Positions 8,746-18,009 of a stretch of DNA of 64,000 bases are shown here, one piece after another; positions within the stretch are counted from its first letter, which is position 1; each line of letters opens with the position of its first letter. The notes beneath the pieces were generated by a model, which worked only from the letters and a program-made list of their open reading frames with translations, had not been told where the DNA came from and searched no databases. The stretch is from Pontiella agarivorans. GTDB lineage: Bacteria; Verrucomicrobiota; Kiritimatiellia; Kiritimatiellales; Pontiellaceae. The translations under genes were made by a program, and so were the position numbers. The stretch lies in contig NZ_JARVCO010000010.1 of the NCBI RefSeq assembly GCF_034531395.1, forward strand, positions 186,001-250,000. Reading direction: 5' to 3'.

Positions 8746-8796
8746 AAAAAGGGAGATGTACGCCGGCCGGCCGCTCAGCGGCCGAGTCTCGGGTTT

Positions 8797-9402
8797 TTAT
8801 TCCAATCCCTGGATATATGAGGTCAGGAGTTGGCCTTTGTGGTCGACGGCATCGGGATAGCGGCTTTTGATTTCCTCGAAAAGTTTTGCGGCCTTTTCAT
8901 TTTTCTCTTCCTTTTTATAGCGCATGCCGAGATAAAGCCGGGCATAAGCGCCAACGTTTACACCGTTTAAAAAGTAGCAGGTACCGTGTTCGGTGATGGC
9001 TTTTTCCAGCAGTTCAATCTGCTCCTTTCCGCGTTTGGCCTGGGCCATGCCGAGCACGGCGCAGCCGGTTCGGTTTGCCTGTGGATATTTTTCGATGAGC
9101 AGTTTAAAAGCTCTGGAAGCTTCTTCTGTGGTCCAGTCTTTGCTTCCGGTCTGATAAGCCTTTTCAATGAGGTTGAGATCAATGCGTTTCAGATATTCCG
9201 CATCGAGCAGCATGCGTTCGCGGGCGAGGGCTTTCTGCTGCGCCACAATATTTTTCACCCGTTCTTCTTCCAGCACCGGCGCGAGTTTTTCCTCGAGTTC
9301 GGCTACGCGGTTTTCCAGGGCGATTATCCGCTGGAGCAGGATGTTTTCATCGGCCACGACCGAGAGGGTGAGAAAAAAAAATAGAAAGAGGTTTTTTTTC
9401 AC
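8797..9402 (-). CDS. Exported coiled-coil/TPR-like protein
   Basis: About 201 residues from a GTG start at 9402 (KKNLFLFFFLTLSVVADE signal peptide); GGAAA six bases upstream supports it, whereas an upstream in-frame TTG would prolong the n-region. After the signal comes a coiled coil (LLQRIIALENRVAELEEKL) and then helical repeats with a TPR-like spacing (SRAFKLLIEKYPQA, GVNVGAYARLYLGMRYKKE, AAKLFEEIKSRYPDA). The layout resembles the periplasmic coordinator CpoB/YbgF, but no tol or pal gene is near, so I leave it unnamed. Its ribosome-binding site overlaps a copy of the 15-bp palindrome that also encodes the end of the upstream gene. Confidence 0.6.
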   Translation of the reverse strand: MKKNLFLFFFLTLSVVADENILLQRIIALENRVAELEEKLAPVLEEERVKNIVAQQKALARERMLLDAEYLKRIDLNLIEKAYQTGSKDWTTEEASRAFKLLIEKYPQANRTGCAVLGMAQAKRGKEQIELLEKAITEHGTCYFLNGVNVGAYARLYLGMRYKKEEKNEKAAKLFEEIKSRYPDAVDHKGQLLTSYIQGLE

Positions 9403-9403
9403 A

Positions 9404-9604
9404 TCAGTTTCCAAAGGTTGGAAGAGAGATCACGTTGGCTTGAACCAGGAAGTAAAGGGCGAACAGGAGTACCACACCGATGGCCGCAAGTTTCAGGAGA
9501 ACCTTGATCGCTTTGTTGAAGATAACCGTAACCGAAATGAATGCTGCGGCGGCCAGTATGATCCACACCATCGGACTCATCGTTTTCAGCGCTTCGATAT
9601 TCAT
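9404..9604 (-). CDS. Small two-helix membrane protein
   Basis: 66 residues with two hydrophobic helices (MVWIILAAAAFISVTVIF and VLLKLAAIGVVLLFALYFL) separated by a short basic turn (NKAIK), so a helical hairpin with both ends on the same side. It ends in LPTFGN, encoded by a perfect copy of the palindrome. Its start overlaps the stop of the DUF1971 gene (TAATG), and the coiled-coil gene starts two bases after its own stop, so the three genes form one operon. No family is recognised. Confidence 0.6.
   Translation of the reverse strand: MNIEALKTMSPMVWIILAAAAFISVTVIFNKAIKVLLKLAAIGVVLLFALYFLVQANVISLPTFGN
9409..9423. repeat. Dispersed palindrome, copy 5
   Basis: TTCCAAAGGTTGGAA; encodes LPTFGN at the end of the two-helix membrane protein and touches the next ribosome site. 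Confidence 0.9.
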
Positions 9605-9951
9605 TACAGAAAAGCCTCCCCAGGACGGTCGCCTTCTTTTTGATCGGTCGATGCTTTTTCCGGAACGACATAAAATTCGACCTTGAATTCCACCGGTCCG
9701 GTGATGACGACGTGGTGAAAACGCTCGGGATAAATCACAATGGGATGCTCCGGGTCGGCGGTCAGCACATTTTCAAGGTCGTCTTCCCAGACATAGTCCA
9801 GCGATCCGCTTTTGACCACGAGATAGCCCCATTTTCCTTTCGGGGTCAGATGCTTTTTCAGGATCCCCGGGACAACGGTGTCCTGATTCATCCATTTGGT
9901 TTCTCCGGCTTTTTCCGCCGAATCCGGTAACGCGGCATGCTGATCGTTCAT
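9604..9951 (-). CDS. DUF1971 (YeaR/TehB-like cupin) protein
   Basis: 115 residues fitting DUF1971: VVPGILKKHLTPKGKWGYLVVKSGSLDYVW, then HPIVIYPERFHHVVITGPVEFKVEFYVV. The double-stranded beta-helix core carries conserved His residues (KKHLT, RFHHV) that could bind metal. Family members include E. coli YeaR, induced by nitrate/NO, and the N-terminal part of some tellurite-resistance TehB proteins; the activity itself is not established. It is the first gene of a three-gene minus-strand operon. The nearby start of the divergent oxidoreductase leaves about 106 bp for promoters. Confidence 0.75.
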   Translation of the reverse strand: MNDQHAALPDSAEKAGETKWMNQDTVVPGILKKHLTPKGKWGYLVVKSGSLDYVWEDDLENVLTADPEHPIVIYPERFHHVVITGPVEFKVEFYVVPEKASTDQKEGDRPGEAFL

Positions 9952-10057
9952 GGCATTTCCTCGACTAATTGAGGTGCAGTGTAAAGTCTGCCCGTCCGAA
10001 TGTCTAATTTACGGTGACGAATCTTGCGAAGCAATTTCCGGGGGATATCATGTTCCT

Positions 10058-11074
10058 ATGAAAATGACGGATGAACGGAAGCAAAAGGGATTACGCTGGG
10101 GAATCATTGGCTGCGGCGATGTGACCGAAGTGAAAAGCGGACCGGCCTATCAGCAGACAGATGATTTTGAGCTGGTGGCGGTTATGCGTCGAAATCTTGA
10201 AAAAGCGCAGAATTATGCAAAACGCCATGGCGTGCCGAAGGTTTTTGCAGATGCGGAGGCCCTGATTTCTGATTCGGCGGTGGATGCGGTCTATATTGCC
10301 ACGCCTCCGGACAGCCACCGTGAATATGCACTGAAGGTGGCGGCGGCCGGCAAACCCTGTTGTATTGAAAAACCCATGGCACCGACGCATGCTGATTGTG
10401 TTGAAATCTGTGCGGCTTTTGAAACAGCAGGCGTGCCGCTTTTTACCGCTTTCTACCGTCGAACCCTGCCGCGTTTTGTACAGGTTAAGAAATGGCTGGA
10501 GGAGAACCGTATCGGTCCCCTGCGTCACGTAAGCTGGACCTGCTGTCTCCCTGCTTCGGAACTGGATCGGTCCGGCGAATACAACTGGCGGACGGATGCG
10601 ACCATTGCTCCGGCGGGGCATTTTGATGATCTGGCCTGCCACGGGCTCGACCTGCTGGCCTATTATCTCGGCGATTTTGAGACCGTGCAGGGGGTGAGCC
10701 TGAATCAGCAGGATTTGTATTCGGCGAAAGATGCCGTGGCGGCGAGCTGGGTGCATTCCACAGGGATTACCGGGACCGGCACTTGGAATTTCGGAAGTGC
10801 TGCTGATATGGAGCAGGTTGAAATTTTCGGTGAGAAAGGAACCATAACCTTTTCCGTATTCAAAGAAGCTCCGGTGCGCCTCACATGCGGAAACGAGGTT
10901 GAGGAACTGTTTATTGCGCATCCGCAACATGTGCAGCAACCTCACGTTGAAGCTCTGCGCGATGACCTGCTGAACGGTATTCCGCACCCGTCGGCCGGAA
11001 GGGCCGGGATACATGCCGCATGGGTGATGGATAAAATCCTGGGAAAAATTCAGTCCACAGGAATCTTCAATTGA
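10058..11074 (+). CDS. Gfo/Idh/MocA family NAD(P)-dependent oxidoreductase
   Basis: 338 residues counted from the ATG at 10058, which has GGGGGAT upstream; an open frame continues further 5' but would add an atypical Cys-rich tail. The N-terminal Rossmann fold shows WGIIGCGDVTEVKSGPAY, VDAVYIATPPDSHREYA and the conserved GKPCCIEKPMA (EKP). The C-terminal half has the HFDDLACHGLDLLAYYLGDF segment with the usual catalytic His. Family members oxidise or dehydrate sugars and inositols. No sugar-specific neighbour indicates the substrate. Confidence 0.85.
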   Translation: MKMTDERKQKGLRWGIIGCGDVTEVKSGPAYQQTDDFELVAVMRRNLEKAQNYAKRHGVPKVFADAEALISDSAVDAVYIATPPDSHREYALKVAAAGKPCCIEKPMAPTHADCVEICAAFETAGVPLFTAFYRRTLPRFVQVKKWLEENRIGPLRHVSWTCCLPASELDRSGEYNWRTDATIAPAGHFDDLACHGLDLLAYYLGDFETVQGVSLNQQDLYSAKDAVAASWVHSTGITGTGTWNFGSAADMEQVEIFGEKGTITFSVFKEAPVRLTCGNEVEELFIAHPQHVQQPHVEALRDDLLNGIPHPSAGRAGIHAAWVMDKILGKIQSTGIFN

Positions 11075-11101
11075 ACAGGCTTCGATCCCATGCTGAGGCC
11101 G

Positions 11102-11341
11102 TTAATCAGCATTCCGACGGCGTGTTTTTTGGTCAATTGCACGATTTGACACGAGCCGATTTCCAATGTTTGGAATTTGAAGATTTTTGGGGGCGGTTTT
11201 ACCGTTGGCTTTCATGTGGTGGATGGCGAATTCGGCGAGATTGTCGTCGGGGACGCCATGATCTCACATGGGTTTCATTTGTACAAAAAGGTCGGCGGTC
11301 TGTTCAAAGTTGTCGGGCATGAATGTATGCAAAACGGTCAT
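11102..11341 (-). pseudogene. Possible interrupted coding region with one in-frame TGA
   Basis: This covers the middle of a 575-base stretch (11075-11649) with no intact gene. On the minus strand one frame reads MTVLHTFMPDNFEQTADLF from 11341, meets TGA at 11264-11266, and then continues coherently (GVPDDNLAEFAIHHMKANG, later IPNIGN) to TAA at 11102. The amino-acid composition looks protein-like on both sides of the TGA, and a perfect palindrome at 11161 falls in the same P-x-x-G frame used in real genes. A nonsense mutation is the simplest reading; selenocysteine is less likely. The frame stays open upstream of 11341 for about 31 codons without an ATG. Confidence 0.3.
11161..11175. repeat. 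Dispersed palindrome, copy 6
   Basis: TTCCAATGTTTGGAA; in the gene-poor stretch, reading P-N-I-G in the interrupted frame. Confidence 0.9.
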
Positions 11342-11649
11342 GATATGCCGCGTAGGGCCTTTAAATTCCAATAGGTTAAGGCGTGTTTTACGCTGATTTC
11401 CGGAAACTTTTTTCCGAAAAGGACAGATATACTTTTTTCAGTGAATGGGCGCTGCGGGCGATTGGAGCATCTTCAGTTCCGACTTTTATTACTTCTTTTT
11501 TTGAAAGGGGTTAGGCTCATATGAAAGCAGGAAGAAACCACGGGAATCTTCTGAAGGGTAAAAAAACGATCAACTAATGTGGGATTTGGTGTGCTCTTTG
11601 CTTGAATTTTGTCTAAATAATTAGGCATTCCAGTAGATAAGGAGGTTGA

Positions 11650-14088
11650 ATGAAAACATCTATCTTCGCAGGTTTGGCCCTGCTGTATTCTGTTGTTCCC
11701 GCGGCTTATTCTGAAGTGGATTTCTGGGAAGTGACGAAAGCGGAGCTTTATAATCAGGGGGCGGATCACACGGTTCCGGATTCCGCGGTCAACTGGGTAC
11801 TGTATGCCGGTGTCGAGACGGTAGATCCCGGCGATGCAACTTCGATTGTGCTGGAGGGCGGGAATATTTCCGGATCGTATGCGTTTGAGCAGGATGGAGC
11901 ATATTGGGAACTGCTGGTGGAATATCCTTCGGCGGCGGCGATGGATGCCGAACTGCCGGGCGAAGATGACTATCGCCTGATTCTCACCGGTGCGGGCGGG
12001 TCGGTTACCCAGGAATTTTCATTCGGTGAGAATAATTTCCCGGAAATTCCGTTTCTGATCGGGGAAGGTTTTTCTCAGGCGGCGGAGCTGGATCGGGCTG
12101 ATCCGCTGGAATTGTACTGGAATGAGCCGGGATTCGGGACTGCGATGACGGTGCAGATCAATGAAGGTTCGCTGCTCGAAGGCGATGAGTTTTTTTATGA
12201 AGAGGTGGCTGAAAACCATATCGGAAGCTGGGATCTGGGACAGGGTCTTACGAATGAATTCTATACCGGCGCGGTTGAATTTGTCAGCGGAACCAACTAT
12301 TTCGGCAGCGGTTTTTCGGCAGATGGCGAAATTACGTTTAATCGGCTGACCCAGTTTCCTGTGCAGTGGGTGAATCATGCGGTACAGGGGGATGATTTTA
12401 ACGATAATACGGTCGATACCGGAACGTGGCAGCAGCTGTTTGCCGATCCGGGACAATTGCTGAGCGAAACAAACGGGCAGCTGGAATGGGACAGCGATTC
12501 CGGTTCCGATGGTACCGTTGTCTGGAAATGGAATGCAGGCAATCTGAGCACGACTCAGGACTGGGCGGTGGCCCTGGACGTCAACTGCTTGGTGGATTCC
12601 GCATCGATGACCAATCGTGAATTCTGGTTCGGTCTGGCGCTGCTGGCTGACGGCGGGGTTGATGGCTTGATGACCATGGAGTATCTGCTGGATGAGTGGG
12701 GTGCTGAGGTGAAAACCTATGTGACCACGAACGAGACGGATGTTATTGAGGCGGAAGAGAATCATGATTTTGAAAAACTTTCGTTCAAACTCTCGTATGA
12801 TTCCAAAGCGGGTGTGCTGAGCAGTGCATACAGTTCCGGCGGGGATTATATTGTACAGACGAATGTATCAATTGATGCCTTTTCTTCAGTAGTCAGCGAT
12901 GATTTCTCCCCTGCGATTTTCTTCGGCGGAGAAGATATTCCGGAAATTGCGGGACAGGTTTTTGTGGATAATTTCCGCATTTATGAAGGCCAGACACTGA
13001 GCAACCATGTGGAACGGGTGGAGATTGGATATACCAAGGCTTTCGGCACTCCGGGTGCGCTGGATGATGAGCAGATTTACGACATTGAGGTGCTGACCGG
13101 GTACGGCGTTACTTCGGTCCGTCTGGAAAGTTCGGCCGGTGATGTGGTGGAGGAATTCGAGCAGGAGTTTGCAGATGCCGGCGCGGTTGAGTGGGACTTT
13201 GAAGCGTCGGATCCGATGAGCGAACCCTATAATTCGGCCCGGGACGGTGAGTGGCTGGTTACGTTCGGATTGAATAACGGGACTTTTGTTTCAACCTATA
13301 TTCCGTTTTTACAGCAGAATTTCGCGCCGATTCCGGACATCGGAACGGCACCTGAATTTACGGTTCCGGTAGATCTGCACGGATCGGTTACCGCGGCGTC
13401 GGCAATTGATGTGGAATGGAGTGAGCCGAATTCCAACGCGGTATTGATGGGTCTTGAAGTCGCGACCGAAGACGATGATGAGGAATTCCTTTATTATGAT
13501 TCGCTGGATGATGCGGTCGGGCTTGCTCCGCCTTCGGCCGGGCCGTTCAGTACCCGTGCGCAGAATTCCGTTCCGCTTGAGGAAGGTGAAAACGAGCTGC
13601 TGATTTATAACGGCTGGGTGCGCACCGGTTTCAATGAGGACAACGTGGCTTTTGTGGTCGGAAAATATGCAGAATCGATGGCGGTTGTTATTCGGGCGGA
13701 TGCTTCCGATGCCGATGCAGACCTGTTGCCGGATGCCTGGGAAATTCAGTATTTCGGTTCGACGAATGCTCTCAACGGCGGTCCCTATGAGGATCATGAC
13801 GGAGATGCTTCGGGAAATCTGGATGAATATATTGCCGGGACCAATCCAACGAATGAGGCCTCGTTTTTCAAAATTACGCAGACCGAGGCGGATCCTTATT
13901 CCTTAACCATTCAGTGGCCTTCTGTAGAGGGCCGGGAATATGAGGTATACTGGAAACCGAGCCTGACCAACAGCAGCGTGGAATCGCTCGGCACCGTTCA
14001 GGGGCCGCAGTCGGAATTTACCGATTGGTCGAAAATCTATGATGAACCGCAGGGTTTTTATCTGATTCATGTCCGGCTGGCGGAATAA
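11650..14088 (+). CDS. Large exported beta-rich protein with LPDxWE tail
   Basis: 812 residues with a signal peptide (MKTSIFAGLALLYSVVPAAYS) and a strong AAGGAGG ribosome site. The body is acidic, poor in Cys and made of repeated beta-rich segments; a stretch near residues 245-440 (DDFNDNTVDTGTWQQLFADP...VDNFRIYEG) resembles a concanavalin-like/LamG carbohydrate-binding domain. Around residue 680 the motif DASDADADLLPDAWEIQYFG, followed by DHDGDASGNLDEYIAGTNP, forms a calcium-binding-like repeat typical of secreted proteins of Verrucomicrobia and Kiritimatiellota. The C-terminal 60 residues look like another beta domain. Function is unknown. It heads a run of three exported-protein genes. Confidence 0.7.
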   Translation: MKTSIFAGLALLYSVVPAAYSEVDFWEVTKAELYNQGADHTVPDSAVNWVLYAGVETVDPGDATSIVLEGGNISGSYAFEQDGAYWELLVEYPSAAAMDAELPGEDDYRLILTGAGGSVTQEFSFGENNFPEIPFLIGEGFSQAAELDRADPLELYWNEPGFGTAMTVQINEGSLLEGDEFFYEEVAENHIGSWDLGQGLTNEFYTGAVEFVSGTNYFGSGFSADGEITFNRLTQFPVQWVNHAVQGDDFNDNTVDTGTWQQLFADPGQLLSETNGQLEWDSDSGSDGTVVWKWNAGNLSTTQDWAVALDVNCLVDSASMTNREFWFGLALLADGGVDGLMTMEYLLDEWGAEVKTYVTTNETDVIEAEENHDFEKLSFKLSYDSKAGVLSSAYSSGGDYIVQTNVSIDAFSSVVSDDFSPAIFFGGEDIPEIAGQVFVDNFRIYEGQTLSNHVERVEIGYTKAFGTPGALDDEQIYDIEVLTGYGVTSVRLESSAGDVVEEFEQEFADAGAVEWDFEASDPMSEPYNSARDGEWLVTFGLNNGTFVSTYIPFLQQNFAPIPDIGTAPEFTVPVDLHGSVTAASAIDVEWSEPNSNAVLMGLEVATEDDDEEFLYYDSLDDAVGLAPPSAGPFSTRAQNSVPLEEGENELLIYNGWVRTGFNEDNVAFVVGKYAESMAVVIRADASDADADLLPDAWEIQYFGSTNALNGGPYEDHDGDASGNLDEYIAGTNPTNEASFFKITQTEADPYSLTIQWPSVEGREYEVYWKPSLTNSSVESLGTVQGPQSEFTDWSKIYDEPQGFYLIHVRLAE

Positions 14089-14092
14089 TCGG

Positions 14093-15529
14093 ATGAAGTT
14101 TCGGTTTTATTCCCGCCTGGGAGCCGCCCTTCTGTTTCTGGCAGGGGCAACGGTCTGTATGGATACTGCCCGGGCCGAGCTAACCGGGTTCAAGGGACGC
14201 TTCCGAAAGGAGGGGCTGGAAGCAGGTCTTGTCGACTCCGATGGGGAAAACTGCGGGAAAGCCGTCTTTAAATTCACCGATTTCCGTTACAGCTTTTTTG
14301 TGCTCATGGGCGAGCCGTGCGAGGTTTTTCAGTTTAATCATGAATTCCGATTCCTGAAATTCCAGTGCCCGATGAACGGGCATACGATCTATATTGAACC
14401 GGCAGACGGGACGGAGGCGGTCTATGAGCCGTCGTATGCGACAGGCCATCACGGTACGCTGAAACTGCCGTTGCAGGATTTCCTTCGGCTGAAGGTGACG
14501 GATTTTGTGTTTACGCTGAATTTTATCGATGCGGAACAGCCGCTTCTCATCACCCGGAATTTTCCGGGGTACATTAAAGCACAGCGGAAAGGTTCGTTTG
14601 ACGTCCCGGGATCGCCCAACTGGGATTCGTGGGGGAATTTGCCTGTATTTTTGCGGATACCGGGAAAGGAATTTATCGAGGCCGATCATGCCAGGGCGGC
14701 TTTTGCGCGGCAGGTGATTAAGCATAAAAATTCAACGGTCGTTGAAGGAACGTTTAACTGGGATCGAAGCCTTGAGCTGAAGGATTTTGAGTTCAGCTAC
14801 AGTGAGCTGGTTTCCATCTGCGCAAAGCACGGCCTGCTGGATGTGCTCTATGAAAAGGATGCGCCGGAGGTGAAATTCCAGGCTTTAATCCGAAGTTTTG
14901 CGCAAGGGGCGGAATCGCCCGAGCGGCAGCTGAAAACCTATGAGGCAGTCAGGCAGGTGCTGACCGCAGCCGGTGCGCCGGCGTCTACCCTTGAAATGGT
15001 CGGGCAACTGAACCGGGAGTGGTTCAACGCCTACATCAGTGGCCGTGCTCCGATGAGTTTTGACGGCGACAGCTATGCGCAGCCGGAAAAGATGAATAAG
15101 CTGCTGACGATGTACGAAGATAAAAATGAGAAATGGCTGCCCTACTCGGATTTGTCGTTTGATTTCAGCCTGCAGATGAAGGCCTCGTTCAGAATGACCG
15201 CCTACCTGTATTACCGGCAGGGGCTGACGTTGCAGACCAGTTCCTATTCGAAACTGCCGGATGAGGAAAAACGGCGGCGGAAGGAAAAGGCCGCAGAAGA
15301 ACGGCGCCGATTGAAAGCCGATTACCCCCCGCCGGAGCCTTACATCAGCAAGGAATACACCGTAACGATTCCGTATCAGGCGATGGGGGATAAAGAATCC
15401 GCCGTCAAAAATGACGAGACGCTGAATAAAGAAATAGATGAAATTCGCAAACGCTGGCAGCAGCGCCCTAAACCCGAAGGCTGGAACTGGGAATGGATTG
15501 TGAATGTTGAGTGGATGTTTTCGGAATAA
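14093..15529 (+). CDS. Exported protein of unknown function
   Basis: 478 residues starting at the ATG at 14093, four bases after the previous stop; the signal peptide is KFRFYSRLGAALLFLAGATV followed by an A-R-A cleavage site. The mature part has a beta-rich first half with several aromatic strands and a helical second half with a charged segment EEKRRRKEKAAEERRR near residue 400. I recognise no family. Tight spacing with the genes on both sides suggests one operon for surface or periplasmic proteins. Confidence 0.6.
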   Translation: MKFRFYSRLGAALLFLAGATVCMDTARAELTGFKGRFRKEGLEAGLVDSDGENCGKAVFKFTDFRYSFFVLMGEPCEVFQFNHEFRFLKFQCPMNGHTIYIEPADGTEAVYEPSYATGHHGTLKLPLQDFLRLKVTDFVFTLNFIDAEQPLLITRNFPGYIKAQRKGSFDVPGSPNWDSWGNLPVFLRIPGKEFIEADHARAAFARQVIKHKNSTVVEGTFNWDRSLELKDFEFSYSELVSICAKHGLLDVLYEKDAPEVKFQALIRSFAQGAESPERQLKTYEAVRQVLTAAGAPASTLEMVGQLNREWFNAYISGRAPMSFDGDSYAQPEKMNKLLTMYEDKNEKWLPYSDLSFDFSLQMKASFRMTAYLYYRQGLTLQTSSYSKLPDEEKRRRKEKAAEERRRLKADYPPPEPYISKEYTVTIPYQAMGDKESAVKNDETLNKEIDEIRKRWQQRPKPEGWNWEWIVNVEWMFSE

Positions 15530-15554
15530 GGACGGGATGTTGAGGAGGAATGAA

Positions 15555-16589
15555 ATGTTACAGAACAGTATGAAGAAGAGCCTCGTTTGCGCTGGTGGAA
15601 TGACGCTGTTGCTGGTTGCCGGGTGCACCACAAAAACCGTGGATCCGTGGAGTGAATGGCGGGAGAGCAGCAGGGCGCAGGTTTCACTTCAGCCGGAAGA
15701 GGGATATCCGGTGGAAATCCGTGCGCTGGGGATTGAGGAAAACTGGAAAACCTCGGAACGCCCGAAACCGATATTGGTCTCGGAACTTGCGGTCCAGTGC
15801 ATCGTTGAAGAGGATGTGCGTTTCAGGCGGTCGCGCACCCACACCACCAAAAAACACATTCCTCTGGTCGGAAAACCCAGCACCGGAAATATCATTTCCT
15901 TCTATCTGGATATCGCCGTGAATATCGTTACGTATCCGCTGAGATGGAAATCATATGAATATAATTCCACGGACTATGATAACGAAAATGAAGAGAAGAT
16001 TGAGCGCGAGACCGACGTACGCTGGATCAGTGCTGGCGATCTTCCCGTGGAGGAGCGTCCGTATGTTAATCTGCCGGACCTGAAAAAGAATGCTGCGCAA
16101 AGCTATAATAGCATGCGCTGGAATCTTTCCTCTTATGAGGAGGATCTGCTGCAGCTTTCAGCCTTGAATGTGGAAATCCGTCGACTGCTTTCCGAGGATC
16201 AGTGGGCCGTGGTGGCAACGAATACTGTGGAATTAAAAGCATATCAGCAAGCCATGACCGCTTACCGGAAACATCAGGAGCAGCTTGCCGTTGCCGAAGC
16301 AGAGCGTAAGGCGGAGCGCAGCCGGAAGATTGCCGGGTGGATCAGTCATGCGCGTGAAGAGCAGGAGGCCATCAGCCGCTTTGAGGAAAACGGGGAGTAT
16401 AAAAAGGCGCTGGATGCTGTGTCGGATCTGTTGCGTTTTCTGAACCGGGACACCGGGTACGATTTTGAGATGGCGACATTGATCTACGAGGAAACCGGAA
16501 TCACGGAATCCGAGCTGAAAGCACGTCGGCTCGAGCTGGCCGGTCTGGCCGGTGACCTCGATCTTTTGATGAAACTCCAGAGCGAATAA
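15555..16589 (+). CDS. Lipoprotein of unknown function
   Basis: 344 residues starting at the ATG at 15555 with GAGGAGG seven bases upstream. The lipobox LLVAGC follows a short signal (MKKSLVCAGGMTLLLVAGC). The central part contains a basic/aromatic patch (RRSRTHTTKKHIPLVGK) and one weakly hydrophobic stretch (ISFYLDIAVNIVTYPLRW). The last third is a long charged helix, probably coiled coil (HQEQLAVAEAERKAERSRKI). No family is recognised. It is the last gene of the exported-protein run and is followed immediately by a terminator built on the dispersed palindrome. Confidence 0.6.
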   Translation: MLQNSMKKSLVCAGGMTLLLVAGCTTKTVDPWSEWRESSRAQVSLQPEEGYPVEIRALGIEENWKTSERPKPILVSELAVQCIVEEDVRFRRSRTHTTKKHIPLVGKPSTGNIISFYLDIAVNIVTYPLRWKSYEYNSTDYDNENEEKIERETDVRWISAGDLPVEERPYVNLPDLKKNAAQSYNSMRWNLSSYEEDLLQLSALNVEIRRLLSEDQWAVVATNTVELKAYQQAMTAYRKHQEQLAVAEAERKAERSRKIAGWISHAREEQEAISRFEENGEYKKALDAVSDLLRFLNRDTGYDFEMATLIYEETGITESELKARRLELAGLAGDLDLLMKLQSE

Positions 16590-16610
16590 TCTGTATCCGG
16601 TTCGGATACG

Positions 16611-16646
16611 CGCGTTTTCCAAGGTCTGGAAAACGCGTTTTTTTTT
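16611..16646 (+). terminator. Intrinsic terminator whose stem is the dispersed palindrome
   Basis: CGCGTTTTCCA / TGGAAAACGCG forms an 11-bp stem with a 5-base loop followed by nine T residues. The 15-bp palindrome at 16617-16631 forms the upper stem. It ends the transcript of the lipoprotein gene; on the other strand no T-run follows, so it is directional. Confidence 0.85.
16617..16631. repeat. Dispersed palindrome, copy 7
   Basis: TTCCAAGGTCTGGAA; forms the upper stem of a terminator. Confidence 0.9.
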
Positions 16647-18009
16647 ATCTTTGTTTCGGCCGCGAGCGCGCGACGAGCTTGATGTAGATCGGGGCGCCTT
16701 CCAACCCGAAGGCTTCGCGGAACTGGTTTTGCAGATAAGCCAGCCAGTTGGAGCGGGCGTTGGCTGGATCGTTCACGAAGACCTTGAAATAGATCGGGTT
16801 GGTTCCCGACTGTGTGGCATAAAAAATCTTGAGGCGTTTACCTTTGGCGATCGGCGGGGGATATTTGGCTACAGCCTGTTCGATTACCCGGTTGAGCACG
16901 CCGGTGGTGATTTCCGTGCGGGTCATGGCGGCGACATAGTCGATGGCTTCGACGGAGCGTTTGATGTTGTAGCCGCTTTTAGCGGAAACAAACAGCACCG
17001 GAGCAAAGCCCATAAACGGCAGTGCTTCGCGCAATGCCGGAAGATATTGGGTCTGCGTGATGTCCTGGTCCGCTTCTTCGGCGAGGTCCCATTTGTTGCA
17101 GAGAATCAGACAGCCTTTTTGGGCATCGATGATTTTAGCCGCTACTTTTTTATCCCGGCTGGTTGGCCCGGTTTCGGCATCAAGCACCATAATCACTACA
17201 TCGGCCCGCTCAATGGCTTTATCTGTCCGGAGGTTGGAAAACCAGTCAACTGCGCCTTTACCGCGCGTATCTTTCTGTACGCCGGCCGTGTCAATCAGTT
17301 CATAGTGCCGGGCGCTTTCGCCTTTTCCGATGGTGAAAGGAACTTCGATACTATCGCGTGTTGTGCCTGGAATATCCGAGACGATCACGCGTTCGTCTTT
17401 GAGCAGCCGGTTGATATAAGATGATTTTCCCGCATTCGGGCGGCCCACCACCGCGACCCGCAGGGGATTCTTTTCGGTGGGATTTTTTTCCTGCGGTAGT
17501 TTTGGAATAAGCTCTTCCAGAAGAGGGCCGATGCCGCGGTTCTGAATGGCGGAAACCGCAAAAGTCGGAAAGCCGAGTTGGTCGAAATCGCAGATATTTT
17601 CCTCGCGTTCCGGATTGTCGGTTTTATTGGCTGCGAGCAAAACAGGCAGTCCGCTTTCATGAAGGATGCGCCCGACCTCTTCGTCGAGCGGAGTCAGTCC
17701 GGCGGTGATGTCAGTGACAAAGATAATGAACGACGCATCGGCAATGGCGATTTTCGCCTGCTCTTCCGTTCCGGCCACAATCCGGTCCTCGGAAACCTGT
17801 TTGTCGAAATGGCCCAGTCCGCCGGTATCAATCAGCTCAAACCGCTCGCCGTTCCAGTTGGCCTCGCAGGCCACTCGGTCGCGCGTGACGCCGACCTCTT
17901 CGTGCACGATGGATACCCGTCGTCCGATCAACCGGTTGAACAGTGCTGATTTTCCAACATTCGGCCGGCCTACAATTGCCACAACTCTTTTGCTTTTCGT
18001 CTCTTCCAT
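16645..18009 (-). CDS. der: Ribosome-associated GTPase Der (EngA)
   Basis: 454 residues counted from the ATG at 18009; the frame is open a further 13 codons but those do not match the family. Two tandem GTPase domains are visible: first VAIVGRPNVGKSALFNRLIG with DTGG and NKTD, then VAVVGRPNAGKSSYINRLL with DTAG and NKWD, followed by a C-terminal KH-like domain (RLKIFYATQSGTNPIYFKVFVN). The double G domain is unique to Der, which is essential for assembly of the large ribosomal subunit. Length and motifs are normal. Its stop codon abuts the T-run of the opposing terminator. Confidence 0.95.
   Translation of the reverse strand: MEETKSKRVVAIVGRPNVGKSALFNRLIGRRVSIVHEEVGVTRDRVACEANWNGERFELIDTGGLGHFDKQVSEDRIVAGTEEQAKIAIADASFIIFVTDITAGLTPLDEEVGRILHESGLPVLLAANKTDNPEREENICDFDQLGFPTFAVSAIQNRGIGPLLEELIPKLPQEKNPTEKNPLRVAVVGRPNAGKSSYINRLLKDERVIVSDIPGTTRDSIEVPFTIGKGESARHYELIDTAGVQKDTRGKGAVDWFSNLRTDKAIERADVVIMVLDAETGPTSRDKKVAAKIIDAQKGCLILCNKWDLAEEADQDITQTQYLPALREALPFMGFAPVLFVSAKSGYNIKRSVEAIDYVAAMTRTEITTGVLNRVIEQAVAKYPPPIAKGKRLKIFYATQSGTNPIYFKVFVNDPANARSNWLAYLQNQFREAFGLEGAPIYIKLVARSRPKQR

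Noticed and set aside
11071-11374. Two plus-strand open frames after the oxidoreductase gene
   Set aside because: Both are short, lack ribosome sites and lie opposite the more protein-like minus-strand frame.
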